Shown: one piece after another, positions 53,911 to 63,488 of the stretch | Layout of the letters: the number at the start of each line of letters is the position of its first letter | Position numbering within the stretch: the first letter of the stretch is position 1 | From: Verrucomicrobium sp. BvORR034 | GTDB lineage: Bacteria > Verrucomicrobiota > Verrucomicrobiia > Verrucomicrobiales > Verrucomicrobiaceae | Assembly: GCF_000739635.1 (NCBI RefSeq) | Contig: NZ_BATQ01000001.1 | Location: forward strand, 40,746-104,745 | DNA: 64,000 nt | Reading direction: 5' to 3' | Made by a program: the position numbers and the translations under genes | The notes under the pieces: model-generated | Databases searched by the model: none | Told to the model about the DNA's origin: nothing | The model's input: only the letters and a program-made list of their open reading frames with translations

Positions 53911-55212
53911 TTACACCAGCATGAGAGCCGGGTTCTCGATGAGCTTGCGCATCTCGGCGAGGAAGGTGGCCGCTACGGCTCCGTCCACCACGCGGTGGTC
54001 ACCGCTCAGGCCCACCCACATGCGCTGACCCACCACAATCTGGCCTTTCTCATCCACCACCGGCGCGCTACGGATGCTGCCGATGCTGACGATGGCCGCC
54101 TGGGGCGGGTTGATGATCGCAGCGAACTGGTCGATGCCATAGGCCCCCAGGTTGCTCACGGTGATGGTGCCGCCAGCGAACTCATCTGGGCTGAGCTTTT
54201 TGTTCTTGGCCTTGCCAGCAAGATCCTTCACCGCCGCGCTGATTTCCAGCAGCGTCTTGGTCTCGGCGGCCTTGATCACCGGGGTCACGAGACCTTCGGG
54301 AATCGCGATGGCCACACTCAGGTTCACGTGCTTGAACTGCACAATGGCGTCACCGTCGAAGGAGGCGTTCACTGCCGGAACTGTCGCTGCGGCACGAACC
54401 ACGGCTTTCAGGATGAAGTCGTTCACCGTGTACTTGTTCCCGCTGGTCTTCTCCGACTGCGCGTTGATGTGCGCGCGGAAGGTCATGAGAGGACCGGCAT
54501 CCACCTCCATCTGCAGGTAGAAGTGGGGGATCTGGGTCTTGCTGGCCAGGAGGCGCTCAGCGATGATGTTGCGCATGCCCGTGAGGGGGATGCGCTGGTC
54601 ATCTGGGCCCGCGACAGGGCGGATGGTCTGCACGGCCTTGGCCGGAGCAGCGGCGGCACTGGCACCGCCCTGGGGGGCGCTTTCCACGTCGGCACGCACA
54701 ATGCGTCCGCCGGGGCCGGAGCCTTGGATCTTGGTGAGGTCCACGCCTTTCTCCTCAGCCACCTTGCGGGCCAGCGGGGAGGCTTTGACACGCACACCAT
54801 TGGCCGTTGCAGCCGGGCGGCGCTTCTGCCCAGGAGCGGTAGGGGGGAGATTGCCGGCAAAGGCTTTGCCACCCGCTGCCTTCTCAGACTTGCTGGAGGA
54901 CTCTTCCTTCTTGGCAGGAGCTGGCGCATCGCTGCCAGCGATCAAAGCGTCCAGATCGGCCGGTGCTTCTTCGCCTTCGGCAAGGAGCACCACCATGGTC
55001 CCGCCGAGGGGCACCTTGTTGCCTGCCTGAGAGATAAGCTTGAACACCTTGCCCTCTTCAAAGGCCTGCATCTCCATCGTCGCCTTGTCCGTCTCCACAT
55101 CGGCGATCACCTTGCCCAACTCCACGCTGTCGCCTTCTTTGATGTGCCACTTGGCGAGGGTCCCCTCGGTCATCGTGTCACTGAGCTTGGGCATCTTAAT
55201 GAGTTTTGGCAT
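53911..55212 (-). CDS. pdhC: Pyruvate dehydrogenase E2, dihydrolipoamide acetyltransferase
   Basis: 433 residues. One N-terminal lipoyl domain (DVETDKATMEMQAF; the lipoylated Lys is the DKA site), an Ala/Pro/Lys linker, a peripheral-subunit-binding domain (KASPLARKVAEEKGVDLTKIQGSGPGGRI), and the catalytic domain ending with the active-site motif GDHRVVDGAVA. Family members with one lipoyl domain are common outside proteobacteria. A terminator follows. It lies 14 kb from pdhA/pdhB, and no lpd (E3) is in the window. Confidence 0.95.
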   Translation of the reverse strand: MPKLIKMPKLSDTMTEGTLAKWHIKEGDSVELGKVIADVETDKATMEMQAFEEGKVFKLISQAGNKVPLGGTMVVLLAEGEEAPADLDALIAGSDAPAPAKKEESSSKSEKAAGGKAFAGNLPPTAPGQKRRPAATANGVRVKASPLARKVAEEKGVDLTKIQGSGPGGRIVRADVESAPQGGASAAAAPAKAVQTIRPVAGPDDQRIPLTGMRNIIAERLLASKTQIPHFYLQMEVDAGPLMTFRAHINAQSEKTSGNKYTVNDFILKAVVRAAATVPAVNASFDGDAIVQFKHVNLSVAIAIPEGLVTPVIKAAETKTLLEISAAVKDLAGKAKNKKLSPDEFAGGTITVSNLGAYGIDQFAAIINPPQAAIVSIGSIRSAPVVDEKGQIVVGQRMWVGLSGDHRVVDGAVAATFLAEMRKLIENPALMLV

Positions 55213-55343
55213 GACGGGAAATCGGTTGTGGTAGGTGACTGGCTGTGAAGTGCAGCGGCCGTGCCACCATAGGGATGATACGCGCTTTGTCTAGAGAGAC
55301 GGCGCACCTGCTGGCCCCCCTCCGGAAAACTTCCCGGCAGACC

Positions 55344-56750
55344 TCACCAGCCCGGAGCAGCGGTGGCGCTCAGGAGACGCTGCCCAGCCCCCAAATCCAG
55401 AATCTGCAACCGGCCATCCTGCCCCGCTGCCAGGAGCTTCCAGCCGCTGTCATCCAGCGCCAGAGCATCGACACGCACTCCCAATGGCGTCAGATCCACG
55501 GCAGGCGCATCCAACTTGGCCAGATCATACTGGCGCAGCCGACCGTCCACGGAGGCGGTGATGATCTTCCCCGCGCCCAGAACCACTCGGGTCACCTCCT
55601 GGCGTCCCCCTTTCAGCAGCTTGTCCTTGGTCCTTCCGCCGCCATCCACGCTTTCATCCCACTTCCACCGGCGTACCTCTCCATCGGCTGCAGAGGTCGT
55701 TACCGTCGCACCATCGGCATCAAACACCGCACTGGTCACTGCGCCGCCGTGGTTGGCAAAAGTCAGCCCGGGACTGCCATCCTCGCTCGCCAACACCTTG
55801 GCGGTCCGGTCGCGGCTGGTGCTCACCACATGCTTCCCGTCAGGGGCGAAGGTCAGGGAAGTCACCCAGTCCGCGTGGGCCTCAGCCTTCCAGGCAAGTT
55901 TCCAGTCGCTCGTGTGGTACACCCGTACGGTGTTGTCGGTACCACCCGCCGCCAGGAGGTTGCCGTCTGGTGAAAACGCCACCGCCAGCACTGTGTCTTT
56001 GCTTCCGGGCAGACGCTTGACCACTTTCCCGGAGGCGCGATCCACCACCAGCAGCTCGCCACCTCTGCCTGGGGATCCACCCGCCACCGCTAGCAGGCGG
56101 CCGCTGCGCTGCAGGGCCAGCCCGAGCACCCGCTCTGGCAAGTTGCCGAGCCGACGCACCAACCGTCCCTCCGGCACCGACCATTCCAACACCTCATGAT
56201 ACCCGCTGGTGAACGCCGTCTGTCCGTCACCCGCCATCACCGCCGCCGTGATGGGTAGTGGCCGGGGATACTTCTCCGGGGCCTTGGCACTGGTCTTCCC
56301 GCTGGCAGCAGAGATCACCTCGTTGAGCGCCAGCCTGGCATCGCTGCCGTCGAACTTGCCGCCCTGCTCAATCCACCGTTTCACCAGGGCCACCTGTTCA
56401 GGGGGCAGGGGATCGTCGTTCGCGGGCATGCGCTCGTCCTCATCTGCGGTGACCAGCCGGGTGAAGAGGGTGCTGGCATCCGGCTTGCTGGCGGTCAGTG
56501 GAGCCAGCTCGCTGTCGCCGGCTTTCGTCACGTGCTCAAACGTGTCCACTCGATAGCCACCCTTGGCCTTCTTCTCCTGATGGCAGGTCAGGCACTTGTC
56601 CGCCAGGATCGGGGCGATGTCCTTCTGAAACGAAACCGGCCCCTCCGCCCCATGGGACGACTGTGCGAACAGACCTGCCATAACCAGCACCCAGGCCCCT
56701 GAGCGGTACCTGCACCGTGAAGTTTGCGGTTTCAAATCTGGCGATTTCAT
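55344..56750 (-). CDS. Cytochrome c plus WD40-repeat protein
   Basis: 468 residues with a signal peptide (membrane segment about 17-29, ending SSHG). A planctomycete/verrucomicrobial-style cytochrome c domain follows (DIAPILADKCLTCHQEKKAKGGYRVD; heme motif CLTCH), then WD40 repeats (TVLAVAFSPDGNLLAAGGTDNTVRVYHTSDWK, then VTSLTFAPDGKHVVSTSRDRTAKV, and others). It is probably periplasmic or surface-exposed. Partner and function unknown. Divergent from pyrE by 64 bases. Confidence 0.87.
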   Translation of the reverse strand: MKSPDLKPQTSRCRYRSGAWVLVMAGLFAQSSHGAEGPVSFQKDIAPILADKCLTCHQEKKAKGGYRVDTFEHVTKAGDSELAPLTASKPDASTLFTRLVTADEDERMPANDDPLPPEQVALVKRWIEQGGKFDGSDARLALNEVISAASGKTSAKAPEKYPRPLPITAAVMAGDGQTAFTSGYHEVLEWSVPEGRLVRRLGNLPERVLGLALQRSGRLLAVAGGSPGRGGELLVVDRASGKVVKRLPGSKDTVLAVAFSPDGNLLAAGGTDNTVRVYHTSDWKLAWKAEAHADWVTSLTFAPDGKHVVSTSRDRTAKVLASEDGSPGLTFANHGGAVTSAVFDADGATVTTSAADGEVRRWKWDESVDGGGRTKDKLLKGGRQEVTRVVLGAGKIITASVDGRLRQYDLAKLDAPAVDLTPLGVRVDALALDDSGWKLLAAGQDGRLQILDLGAGQRLLSATAAPGW

Positions 56751-56814
56751 GCTTCTTGCCACCGGCACAGTACGACTCTGCCCGCTCCATCTTATCCTTC
56801 CTATCCCACTCGAC

Positions 56815-57390
56815 ATGTCCAACGCCACCGCCCAAGAAGCCCTCCTCGAGATCCTCCTAAAAAAGTCCGTCATGTTCGGCGATTTCACGCTGGCCTCCGG
56901 TGCCAAGAGCGACCTGTACGTGGACTGCCGACTGACCACGCTGGATGCGAAGGGGGCCTTTCTCGTGGGGCAGGTGATGTTCCCCATCGTGCGTCAGGCG
57001 GAGCAGGAGCTGGGCATCAAGGCGGACGGTGTGGGTGGGCTTACCATGGGCGCTGACCCAGTGGCCCTTGCCATCTCCATTGCCTCCCACCTGGCCGAAC
57101 CGGAGTCACCACTCAACGCCTACAGCGTCCGCAAAGAAGCGAAAAAACACGGCCGTCAGAAGCTGGTGGAAGGCAACTTCAAAGCTGGGGACAGCGTCGT
57201 GGTGGTGGATGACGTGATCACCACCGGCGGATCCACGATCAAGGCCATCGAAGCCATCGAAGCCGAGGGCGGCAAGGTCGCCTTCGTCCTCGTCCTGCTC
57301 GACCGCGAAGAAGGCGGCAAGGCCAACATCGAGGCCAAAGGCTACAAGGTCTATCCCGCCCTGACCCGCAGCATGCTCATCAAGAAGTGA
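56815..57390 (+). CDS. pyrE: Orotate phosphoribosyltransferase
   Basis: 191 residues. Adds the phosphoribosyl group to orotate in pyrimidine synthesis. The PRPP motif is VVVVDDVITTGGS, preceded by the SVRKEAKKHG loop, with an N-terminal GDFTLASGAKSDLYVDCR segment. The ATG at 56815 gives MSNATAQEALLEILLKK, a usual start; the open frame extends upstream without support. Divergent from the cytochrome gene. Confidence 0.94.
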   Translation: MSNATAQEALLEILLKKSVMFGDFTLASGAKSDLYVDCRLTTLDAKGAFLVGQVMFPIVRQAEQELGIKADGVGGLTMGADPVALAISIASHLAEPESPLNAYSVRKEAKKHGRQKLVEGNFKAGDSVVVVDDVITTGGSTIKAIEAIEAEGGKVAFVLVLLDREEGGKANIEAKGYKVYPALTRSMLIKK

Positions 57391-57482
57391 TGCTCCCAAC
57401 CCCGGAGGATGATCATTTCCTCCATCAAGTTGGCAGACTTTAGAGGTTCGACAATTCTGGCGGGATCGCCTACCATCCGCGC

Positions 57483-57701
57483 ATGGCCACGATCCCCCAG
57501 ATCGTCGAAAACCTTGAGCGCCTCACTCCGGAGGACCTTGAGGTCACCTCAAGCTTTGTCCAGTCCCTGCTGGAGGCTCAGCAAAAGAAGCTGCTGACCA
57601 TCACGGAGGAGGTTGCCGCCAAACTGGTGCCGACGCTGCCCGATCCTCCCGCGACGGGTGTCTGGAAAAAGCGCAGCCTCGCCGACACCGATGATTGGTG
57701 A
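57483..57701 (+). CDS. Small hypothetical protein (DUF2281/antitoxin-like)
   Basis: 72 residues, mostly helical: LTPEDLEVTSSFVQSLLEAQQKK, then an extended Pro-rich linker (LPDPPATGVWKKRSLADTDDW). The layout resembles short antitoxin-like or DUF2281 proteins, whose C-terminal tail binds a toxin. No toxin gene is visible downstream, where only a short hairpin (57751-57766) and then the convergent gatB follow. It may be an orphan. Confidence 0.6.
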   Translation: MATIPQIVENLERLTPEDLEVTSSFVQSLLEAQQKKLLTITEEVAAKLVPTLPDPPATGVWKKRSLADTDDW

Positions 57702-57827
57702 GGATCGGTAGATCGGTGATTCGGTGAACCAGTAATTCAGTAGTCCAGAACCGCGTCTCCACGCGGCACGGTGCCTGCCTAATTGACGTCCAAACGACGC
57801 CAACCAAGCACTACGAACCAAGACCCT

Positions 57828-59288
57828 CTACGCCATCTTGCCGCGGAGGATCTCGCCGACCACCTTCGGGTTGGCCTTGCCACCGCTGGACTTCATGATC
57901 TGACCGGTCATCCAGTTGATGACCTTGTCATTGCCGGCCTTGAACTCCTCCACCTTGGCGGGATTGGCGGAAATAACTTCATCACACAGTGCCTCCAGGG
58001 CGCCGGTGTCGCTGACCTGCTCAAAACCCTTGGCCTTGATGATCGGCGTAGCGGCTTCACCGGAGGCAAACATCTCGGCAAAGACCTCCTTGGCCTGGTT
58101 GTTGGAAATCTTGCCTGCCTCGACAATGGACACGAGCTCGGCCAGAGAGGCGGGCTTGACCAGGCTCTCCTCCAGAGGTGTGCCAGCCTCATTGAGACGG
58201 CCCAGCAGCTCGTTGATCACCCAGTTGGCGACCTTCTTGGCAGGCACCTTCGTATCGGCACCGGCCGCTTCCTCGAACCAGGTGGCCAGCGCCTTGTCGC
58301 TGGCCAGCACCCCAGCGTCATAGGCGCTGATGCCATAGGCCGCCTCAAACCGGGCGCGCTTCTGGTGGGGCAGCTCCGGCACGCGGGCACGGGCGGCTTC
58401 CACGAGCGGGGCCGTGCGGATCGGAAGGAGGTCGGGGCAGGGGAAATAACGGTAATCATGCGCGTCCTCCTTGGTCCGCATCATGATGGTCTCCCCGCGC
58501 TCGTCATCCCAGCGGAGGGTGCTTTGGATGAGCTTCTCACCCTTGTCCAGAGCCTCCGTCTGACGCGCCACTTCAGCGTGGATGGCACGACGGATCGCGC
58601 TCATGGAGTTCAGGTTCTTGAGCTCGATCTTCGCGCCCAGCTCCGTCTGGCCTTCCGGGCGGAGGCTGATGTTCACGTCACAGCGCAGGTTGCCCTTCTC
58701 CATGTCCGCATCGCTCACCCCGCCATAGATCAGGATCTGGCGCAGGCTCGTGAGGTAGGCAAAGGCCTCCTCAGCACTGTCGATGTCCGGATCACTCACG
58801 ATTTCCATGAGTGGCGTCCCGGCACGGTTGAAGTCCAGCATCGTCCCGGCACCGGTATGCGTGCTCTTGCCCACGTCCTCCTCCAGGTGGATGCGGGTCA
58901 GCTTCACCACCTTGCCGGGATTCTTGATGCTCTTCTGCGCATCCTTGGGGTACGCCAGATCATACAGCGGCACCCCGCCACCGATGCACAGCGGCAGGTC
59001 GAACTGGCTGAGCTGGTAGTTCTTGGGCATATCCGGGTAGAAGTAGTTCTTCCGGTCCCACTTGGAGATTTCCGGCGTGCCGCAGTTCAGCATCAGGCCG
59101 GTCAGCAGCGTCTTCTCAATCGCCTCCAAGTTCAGCACCGGCAGCGCTCCTGGCAGCCCCAGGCAGGTGGGGCAGGTATGCGTATTCGGCTCGGCTCCGT
59201 ATTCCGCCGGGCAGGGGCAGAACATCTTGCTGCGCGTGTTGAGCTGCGCATGAACTTCGAGGCCGATGGTGGTGATGTACTTGGGCAT
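57828..59288 (-). CDS. gatB: Aspartyl/glutamyl-tRNA amidotransferase subunit B
   Basis: 486 residues. GatB binds misacylated tRNA and phosphorylates the acyl group in the GatCAB transamidation pathway that makes Gln-tRNA or Asn-tRNA. Signature stretches are TIGLEVHAQLNTRSKMFCPC, CPTCLGLPGALPVLN, KNYFYPDMPKNYQLSQ, and HLEEDVGKSTH; the C-terminal tRNA-binding YqeY-like domain is present. gatA and gatC are not in the window, so the subunit genes are scattered. Confidence 0.96.
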   Translation of the reverse strand: MPKYITTIGLEVHAQLNTRSKMFCPCPAEYGAEPNTHTCPTCLGLPGALPVLNLEAIEKTLLTGLMLNCGTPEISKWDRKNYFYPDMPKNYQLSQFDLPLCIGGGVPLYDLAYPKDAQKSIKNPGKVVKLTRIHLEEDVGKSTHTGAGTMLDFNRAGTPLMEIVSDPDIDSAEEAFAYLTSLRQILIYGGVSDADMEKGNLRCDVNISLRPEGQTELGAKIELKNLNSMSAIRRAIHAEVARQTEALDKGEKLIQSTLRWDDERGETIMMRTKEDAHDYRYFPCPDLLPIRTAPLVEAARARVPELPHQKRARFEAAYGISAYDAGVLASDKALATWFEEAAGADTKVPAKKVANWVINELLGRLNEAGTPLEESLVKPASLAELVSIVEAGKISNNQAKEVFAEMFASGEAATPIIKAKGFEQVSDTGALEALCDEVISANPAKVEEFKAGNDKVINWMTGQIMKSSGGKANPKVVGEILRGKMA

Positions 59289-59381
59289 GTGCGGAACGGA
59301 CGGAACGTCTCGGGAGCCCGTAACAACGGCACAATGCGGCTGAATTCAAGCAGAACCGAAACGCCACCGCGTCCCGCCTCT

Positions 59382-60011
59382 TCAAGAGGGGTCGTGCGAC
59401 AGATAGGTCAGGATTTCGCGTCGGGCCGGTTGCTGGTCCAGCCAGCTTTTGATCTCCTCCGCACGCTCCATCACCTCGGGTCCCAGTATCCCTACAAACC
59501 GGGCCCGAAAGGCCGCCTCCAGCCCCCTGGGTTCATCATGGGCGGTTGCACGGCCCTTTTCCAAGGTCTGTTGCGCCGCCTGCTTCTCATGAATCACCTG
59601 TTCCAGCGCTTCCCGCCTCACCTTGGCCTGCCAGGGTGCCGTCATGATCAGGTGCACCTCATCATGAAAGTTCCGGCTCCGCAGCGCCTCCCATTCATTG
59701 AGGTCAAACCAGATCCCGGCCGCGGAGCGATCCACGGAGAATTCAAAACCATGGCCTACCTTGTATCGGGTCATCAGGGTTCCCGTCTCTGGGCAGATTT
59801 TCACCTTGTGGGAATCCTCTGACTCCAACTGGTAGCCCCGATCCTCGCCAGGAGGGAGGTGGGGGAGACGAGCTGGCTGCTGGCTCAACCATCGCCAGTA
59901 GTTTTGATAGGGCAGCCAATGTCCGCCAGAAACGGGGCAGCGGTAGGCTACCAATCCCGGTTGCAGCTCCACCCGGTTCATACGCGACTTGGAATCCACA
60001 GGACTGATCAT
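59382..60011 (-). CDS. Zinc-finger (TFIIB-type) domain protein
   Basis: 209 residues. Two Cys pairs at a long distance (YRCPVSGGHWLP and KICPETGTLM, each C-P-x-(S/E)-G) fit the zf-TFIIB pattern found in short regulatory or accessory proteins. A helical, charged C terminus follows. ATG at 60011 chosen; an alternative ATG is at 59981. It lies 85 bases after aroC, with gatB 93 bases further on, all on the minus strand. Confidence 0.72.
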   Translation of the reverse strand: MISPVDSKSRMNRVELQPGLVAYRCPVSGGHWLPYQNYWRWLSQQPARLPHLPPGEDRGYQLESEDSHKVKICPETGTLMTRYKVGHGFEFSVDRSAAGIWFDLNEWEALRSRNFHDEVHLIMTAPWQAKVRREALEQVIHEKQAAQQTLEKGRATAHDEPRGLEAAFRARFVGILGPEVMERAEEIKSWLDQQPARREILTYLSHDPS

Positions 60012-60096
60012 GGGAGAGAACAATGGGGGTTGAGTCGCTCGGGCAGGGGAGGGGAGCCAGCCGGTCCGGGCACGACCTCATCGGTCGTACACCGTT

Positions 60097-61182
60097 TTAC
60101 CGGCTGCACTGCGCCCGCTGCCGCAGCAGGTGGTCGCAGAGTACCAGATGCACCATGGCCTCGACAATAGGCACGGCACGCGGCAACACACAGGGATCGT
60201 GACGACCACGAGCCTTCAGCGTGGCTGCCTCGCCATCCTTGGTCACCGTGTTCTGCTCACGCAGCAAGGTTGCCGTGGGCTTGAACGCGACTCGGAAGAT
60301 GATCTCCTCGCCGTTGCTGATGCCGCCCTGGATCCCGCCGCTGCGGTTGGTCCGGGTGCGCACGCGATCACCTTCCATGTAAAATTCGTCGTTGTGCTCC
60401 AGGCCGGTCAGCTGCGTGCCGGCAAAGCCGCTGCCAATCTCAAAACCCTTGGTCGCAGGCAGGCTCAGCATGGCCTTGGCCAGATCCGCTTCCAGCTTGT
60501 CAAACACCGGTTCGCCCAGACCCACAGGAACGCCACGCACCACGCACTCTACCACACCGCCCACGGAGTTGCCCTGCCTCCGGATTTCATCGATCAGCTC
60601 CACCATCTTCTCGGCGGCCACGGGATCCGCCGTGCGCACGATGTTGGATTCAATGGACTCACGGGTAATCTGCTCCGGTGTCGGATGGGCCTCGATATCG
60701 CGCACCGTCTTCACGTACGCCAGGCACTGGTAGCCTGCACAGGAGGCCTCGATGACCTTGCGGGCGATGGCACCTGCCGCCACCCGGCCAATCGTCTCAC
60801 GGGCACTGGAGCGCCCGCCACCGGCCACAGCCCGCACACCGTACTTGGCGTCATACGTGAAATCCGCGTGAGAGGGGCGGTAGGCCGTCTCCATCTCCTT
60901 GTAAGCATCTGACCGCTGGTCCTCATTGGGCACCATGATGCTGATCGGAGTGCCCAGCGTCTGGCCGTCTACCACGCCGGACAAGATCTGGCATTTGTCA
61001 CCTTCCTTGCGTTGCGTCACGATCTTGCTCTGCCCAGGACGACGACGATCCAGTTCCACCTGGATATCGGCCTCTGTCAGCGTAATCTGAGGCGGGCAGC
61101 CATCCACGATGCATCCCACTGCCAGGCCATGCGATTCGCCATAGGTGCTGACGCGGAAGAGAGTGCCAAAGCTGCTGGACAT
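60097..61182 (-). CDS. aroC: Chorismate synthase
   Basis: 361 residues. Last step of the shikimate pathway (EPSP to chorismate, FMN-dependent). Family motifs are [35 protein letters not shown] (conserved arginines and RxxxGR-like loop), and [13 protein letters not shown]. The start at 61182 ([19 protein letters not shown]) is the normal family start; the frame continues upstream without support. Its promoter should be in the following AT-rich region (61183-61820). Confidence 0.96.
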   Translation of the reverse strand: MSSSFGTLFRVSTYGESHGLAVGCIVDGCPPQITLTEADIQVELDRRRPGQSKIVTQRKEGDKCQILSGVVDGQTLGTPISIMVPNEDQRSDAYKEMETAYRPSHADFTYDAKYGVRAVAGGGRSSARETIGRVAAGAIARKVIEASCAGYQCLAYVKTVRDIEAHPTPEQITRESIESNIVRTADPVAAEKMVELIDEIRRQGNSVGGVVECVVRGVPVGLGEPVFDKLEADLAKAMLSLPATKGFEIGSGFAGTQLTGLEHNDEFYMEGDRVRTRTNRSGGIQGGISNGEEIIFRVAFKPTATLLREQNTVTKDGEAATLKARGRHDPCVLPRAVPIVEAMVHLVLCDHLLRQRAQCSR

Positions 61183-61820
61183 GGAAAAAAGGGGAGGCGC
61201 AGGAAGTGAGACGTGAACCGTCACCTTGGCGCGATTTCCCGTTGAACGCAAGAATGAGCACGTCCTGCTCTTGACTGTCTGCTTTTCCGTTCAAGGGCAC
61301 TTCGCTGGTCCGGTTCCGGCCCGAAGTTCTTCCCAGCGTTATGATTCATTAAATTTTGAACCCCAACACTTCATATCCGTATAGGCTGTGGGTATGTTAA
61401 CAACTGTGTTCTTCATCGGTGACAAACCCGTTCCACGGCGAACGACCCCGTGAAGAGTGTGGGTACAGGATGCGAGGCAAGTGACCTCCAAGTCTCGTTT
61501 GAGAACAAGGTTGAGATTGTTGGCTTGGTTCTTCGCAATTTTGTTCACAAGAATTGATCACGTCCTCATTAATGATAAATATATCTTAGTATTTAAGCAA
61601 TATAAATTATCAAGGTTCGATGGATTGGGTCTTTTGGCAGCTGAAAAACTGAGAAACCATAATCCACTAGCACCTCCGCAACGCGTGGAAGCATGGATTC
61701 GCAAATCCGGGGTCGCTGGGTTCGGCCATGCAAGGGCCATATAATTTCCATGATCCGAGCCGTTCGGGCTGACAGATGAGCTCCGGTAACGTGTCAGCAG
61801 TAGGTTGGGTGGGGGGCCTG
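61183..61820. other. AT-rich intergenic region between rnc and aroC
   Basis: From about 61340 to 61660 the DNA is clearly AT-richer than its surroundings (for example TTAATGATAAATATATCTTA). Open frames of 60-95 codons exist on both strands but have no recognised homology and overlap each other. It may carry the aroC promoter, be a decayed gene, or be transferred DNA. Confidence 0.5.
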
Positions 61821-62537
61821 TCAGGCCTGACCTTCGCCAAGTGTCTTGGCCGTAAGAGCAATCAACTCCGGCAGAGCAAGCGCGGCCTGTGCGGCAGCCG
61901 TCTGGGCTTCTTTCTTGCTGCGACCGGTTCCCGCTGCCAGATCCCGGTCCTGCCAGACCACAACGGCTTGGAAGACCTTTTGATGATCCGGGCCCTCGGC
62001 CGCGATGATGCGGTAGGTGGGAGTGTTGCCACCTTCGCCTTGCAGAAGCTCTTGGAGTTGCCCCTTGGGGTTGAGCTCCACAGGTGAATGCTGCAGCGCA
62101 GCCAGATCGTGGCTCCAGTGATGTAGCACGAAGGGGCGCACGGCTTCGATTCCGCCATCCAGGTACACCGCGCCAATGACGGCTTCCATCACATCTGCCA
62201 GAGTGGATTCCCGGGCACGTCCCCCGTTGGATTCCTCCCCTTTGCCCAGCAGCAGATCTCTGCCCAGGCTCAGATGACGTGCGATGTGGGCGAGGGTGCG
62301 GGTCTGGACCAGCCGGGTGCGCAGCTTGGTAAGCAGGCCCTCATCATCCAGGGGAAACTGGTGGTAGATGGCCTCAGAGAGGACCAGCTGCAGCACGGCG
62401 TCACCCAGATACTCCAGGCGCTGATTATGGCGCTGCGGGTTCTTGCTCTCGTACGGGAGGCTGGGATGCGTCAATGCTTCCTGCAGCAGTTCGGGCTGCT
62501 TGAACTGATAGGCGATGCGCGATTCCAGCGAATCCAT
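61821..62537 (-). CDS. rnc: Ribonuclease III
   Basis: 238 residues. Cleaves double-stranded RNA in rRNA and mRNA processing. The catalytic signature is QRLEYLGDAVLQLVLSE; the second acidic site is in STLADVMEAVIGAVYLDGG; a C-terminal double-stranded-RNA-binding domain (NPKGQLQELLQGEGGNTPTYRI ... GRSKKEAQTAAAQAAL) follows. It lies 36 bases after the tRNA-His gene on the same strand, so they may share a transcript. Confidence 0.95.
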   Translation of the reverse strand: MDSLESRIAYQFKQPELLQEALTHPSLPYESKNPQRHNQRLEYLGDAVLQLVLSEAIYHQFPLDDEGLLTKLRTRLVQTRTLAHIARHLSLGRDLLLGKGEESNGGRARESTLADVMEAVIGAVYLDGGIEAVRPFVLHHWSHDLAALQHSPVELNPKGQLQELLQGEGGNTPTYRIIAAEGPDHQKVFQAVVVWQDRDLAAGTGRSKKEAQTAAAQAALALPELIALTAKTLGEGQA

Positions 62538-62573
62538 TTACGGGGTGTGGCGATTGCCACGAAAAGACGCTGT

Positions 62574-62649
62574 TGGGGTGACCGACGGGACTCGAACCCG
62601 CAACAACCAGAATCACAATCTGGGACTCCACCGTTGAGCTACGGCCACC
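62574..62649 (-). tRNA. tRNA-His (GTG)
   Basis: Minus-strand cloverleaf with acceptor stem GTGGCCG/CGGTCAC, the extra 5' G(-1) opposite a discriminator C that marks tRNA-His, a T-arm GCGGGTTCGAGTCCCGT, anticodon GTG in the loop TTGTGAT, and an encoded CCA end (62574-62576). It precedes rnc. Confidence 0.96.
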
Positions 62650-62854
62650 ATTTTAACAGCGGAGTCGCACTGTATTGAGAAATCCTCGGCTGGCAACTGA
62701 AAACTCGTCATGGGCTGGAATTGTGCAGGTGGGATGAGTGGCCATGCACCAGCACAGTTCCACACAATTTCGTATCTCTGCTCGCAATCCCCCTTCGGAA
62801 TGCGTAGCTAAATTAACCCAACTACCAGCAAGCCCGCCTCACCGGTTCCATCGC

Positions 62855-63457
62855 ATGTCCGACCTCACCCCTGAAACTTCCAGTTCCAACGCAGCCCCGG
62901 TCGGATTCAAAGAATGGGCCTTTGTCTGCGAAGCCCTTGGGCAAGGGGTGCAGACCCTGATCCTGCGCAAAGGTGGGATCCACGAGGGCAAGAAGGGCTT
63001 CCATTTTGAGCACGAAGATTTCTGGCTGTTCCCCACTGGCTTCCATGCCCAGGGCGACCAGCTGCTGTGGCTGCCAGAGGACGCAGACAAGGTGGCCGTT
63101 CCCCAGGATGAAGAACGCGAACTGGTGGATGTGAAGTACTTTGCCAAAACGCAGCAGATCTGGCGCATCACGGATTGGGACAAACTCGCCGCACTCGCCC
63201 CGTTTCACGTGTGGAAGGAAGAGGTCGTTCGTGAGCGCTTCGCCTGGAATGAGGAGAGCTGTCTGCACATCGCCCTGGTGCGGGTGCACAAGCTGCCCAT
63301 CACGTGGTCTTTCCCGTACCTCAAAGGTTACGGCGGCTGCCGCTCCTGGGTGAAACTGCCGCCAGAGGGCAAGGACTTTGAACCCATCGTCACCCCAGTG
63401 CTGGCGGATGGGGTGTGGAACGAGACGGCTGAGAAAATCAAGGCTGTGCTGGGTTGA
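62855..63457 (+). CDS. DUF1802-family protein
   Basis: 200 residues. The segment FKEWAFVCEALGQGVQTLILRKGGI, EGKKGFHFEHEDFWLFPTGFHAQ and later IALVRVHKLPITW are those of the DUF1802 family, found in cyanobacteria and PVC-group bacteria; function unknown. ATG at 62855 chosen, as the upstream open frame is not conserved-looking. It stands 31 bases before alr. Confidence 0.85.
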   Translation: MSDLTPETSSSNAAPVGFKEWAFVCEALGQGVQTLILRKGGIHEGKKGFHFEHEDFWLFPTGFHAQGDQLLWLPEDADKVAVPQDEERELVDVKYFAKTQQIWRITDWDKLAALAPFHVWKEEVVRERFAWNEESCLHIALVRVHKLPITWSFPYLKGYGGCRSWVKLPPEGKDFEPIVTPVLADGVWNETAEKIKAVLG

Positions 63458-63488
63458 GTTGACTTTGTTTCGCTGAGCCAGGCTGTCC

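Noticed and set aside
57483..57701. Complete toxin-antitoxin module
   Set aside because: Only an antitoxin-like small protein is visible; no toxin follows before convergent gatB.
57783..59822. 679-codon open frame antisense to gatB
   Set aside because: Shadow of gatB; no recognisable protein features.
61339..61744. Short frames in the AT-rich island between rnc and aroC
   Set aside because: Overlapping frames on both strands, no recognised homology or ribosome site; treated as non-coding or decayed.
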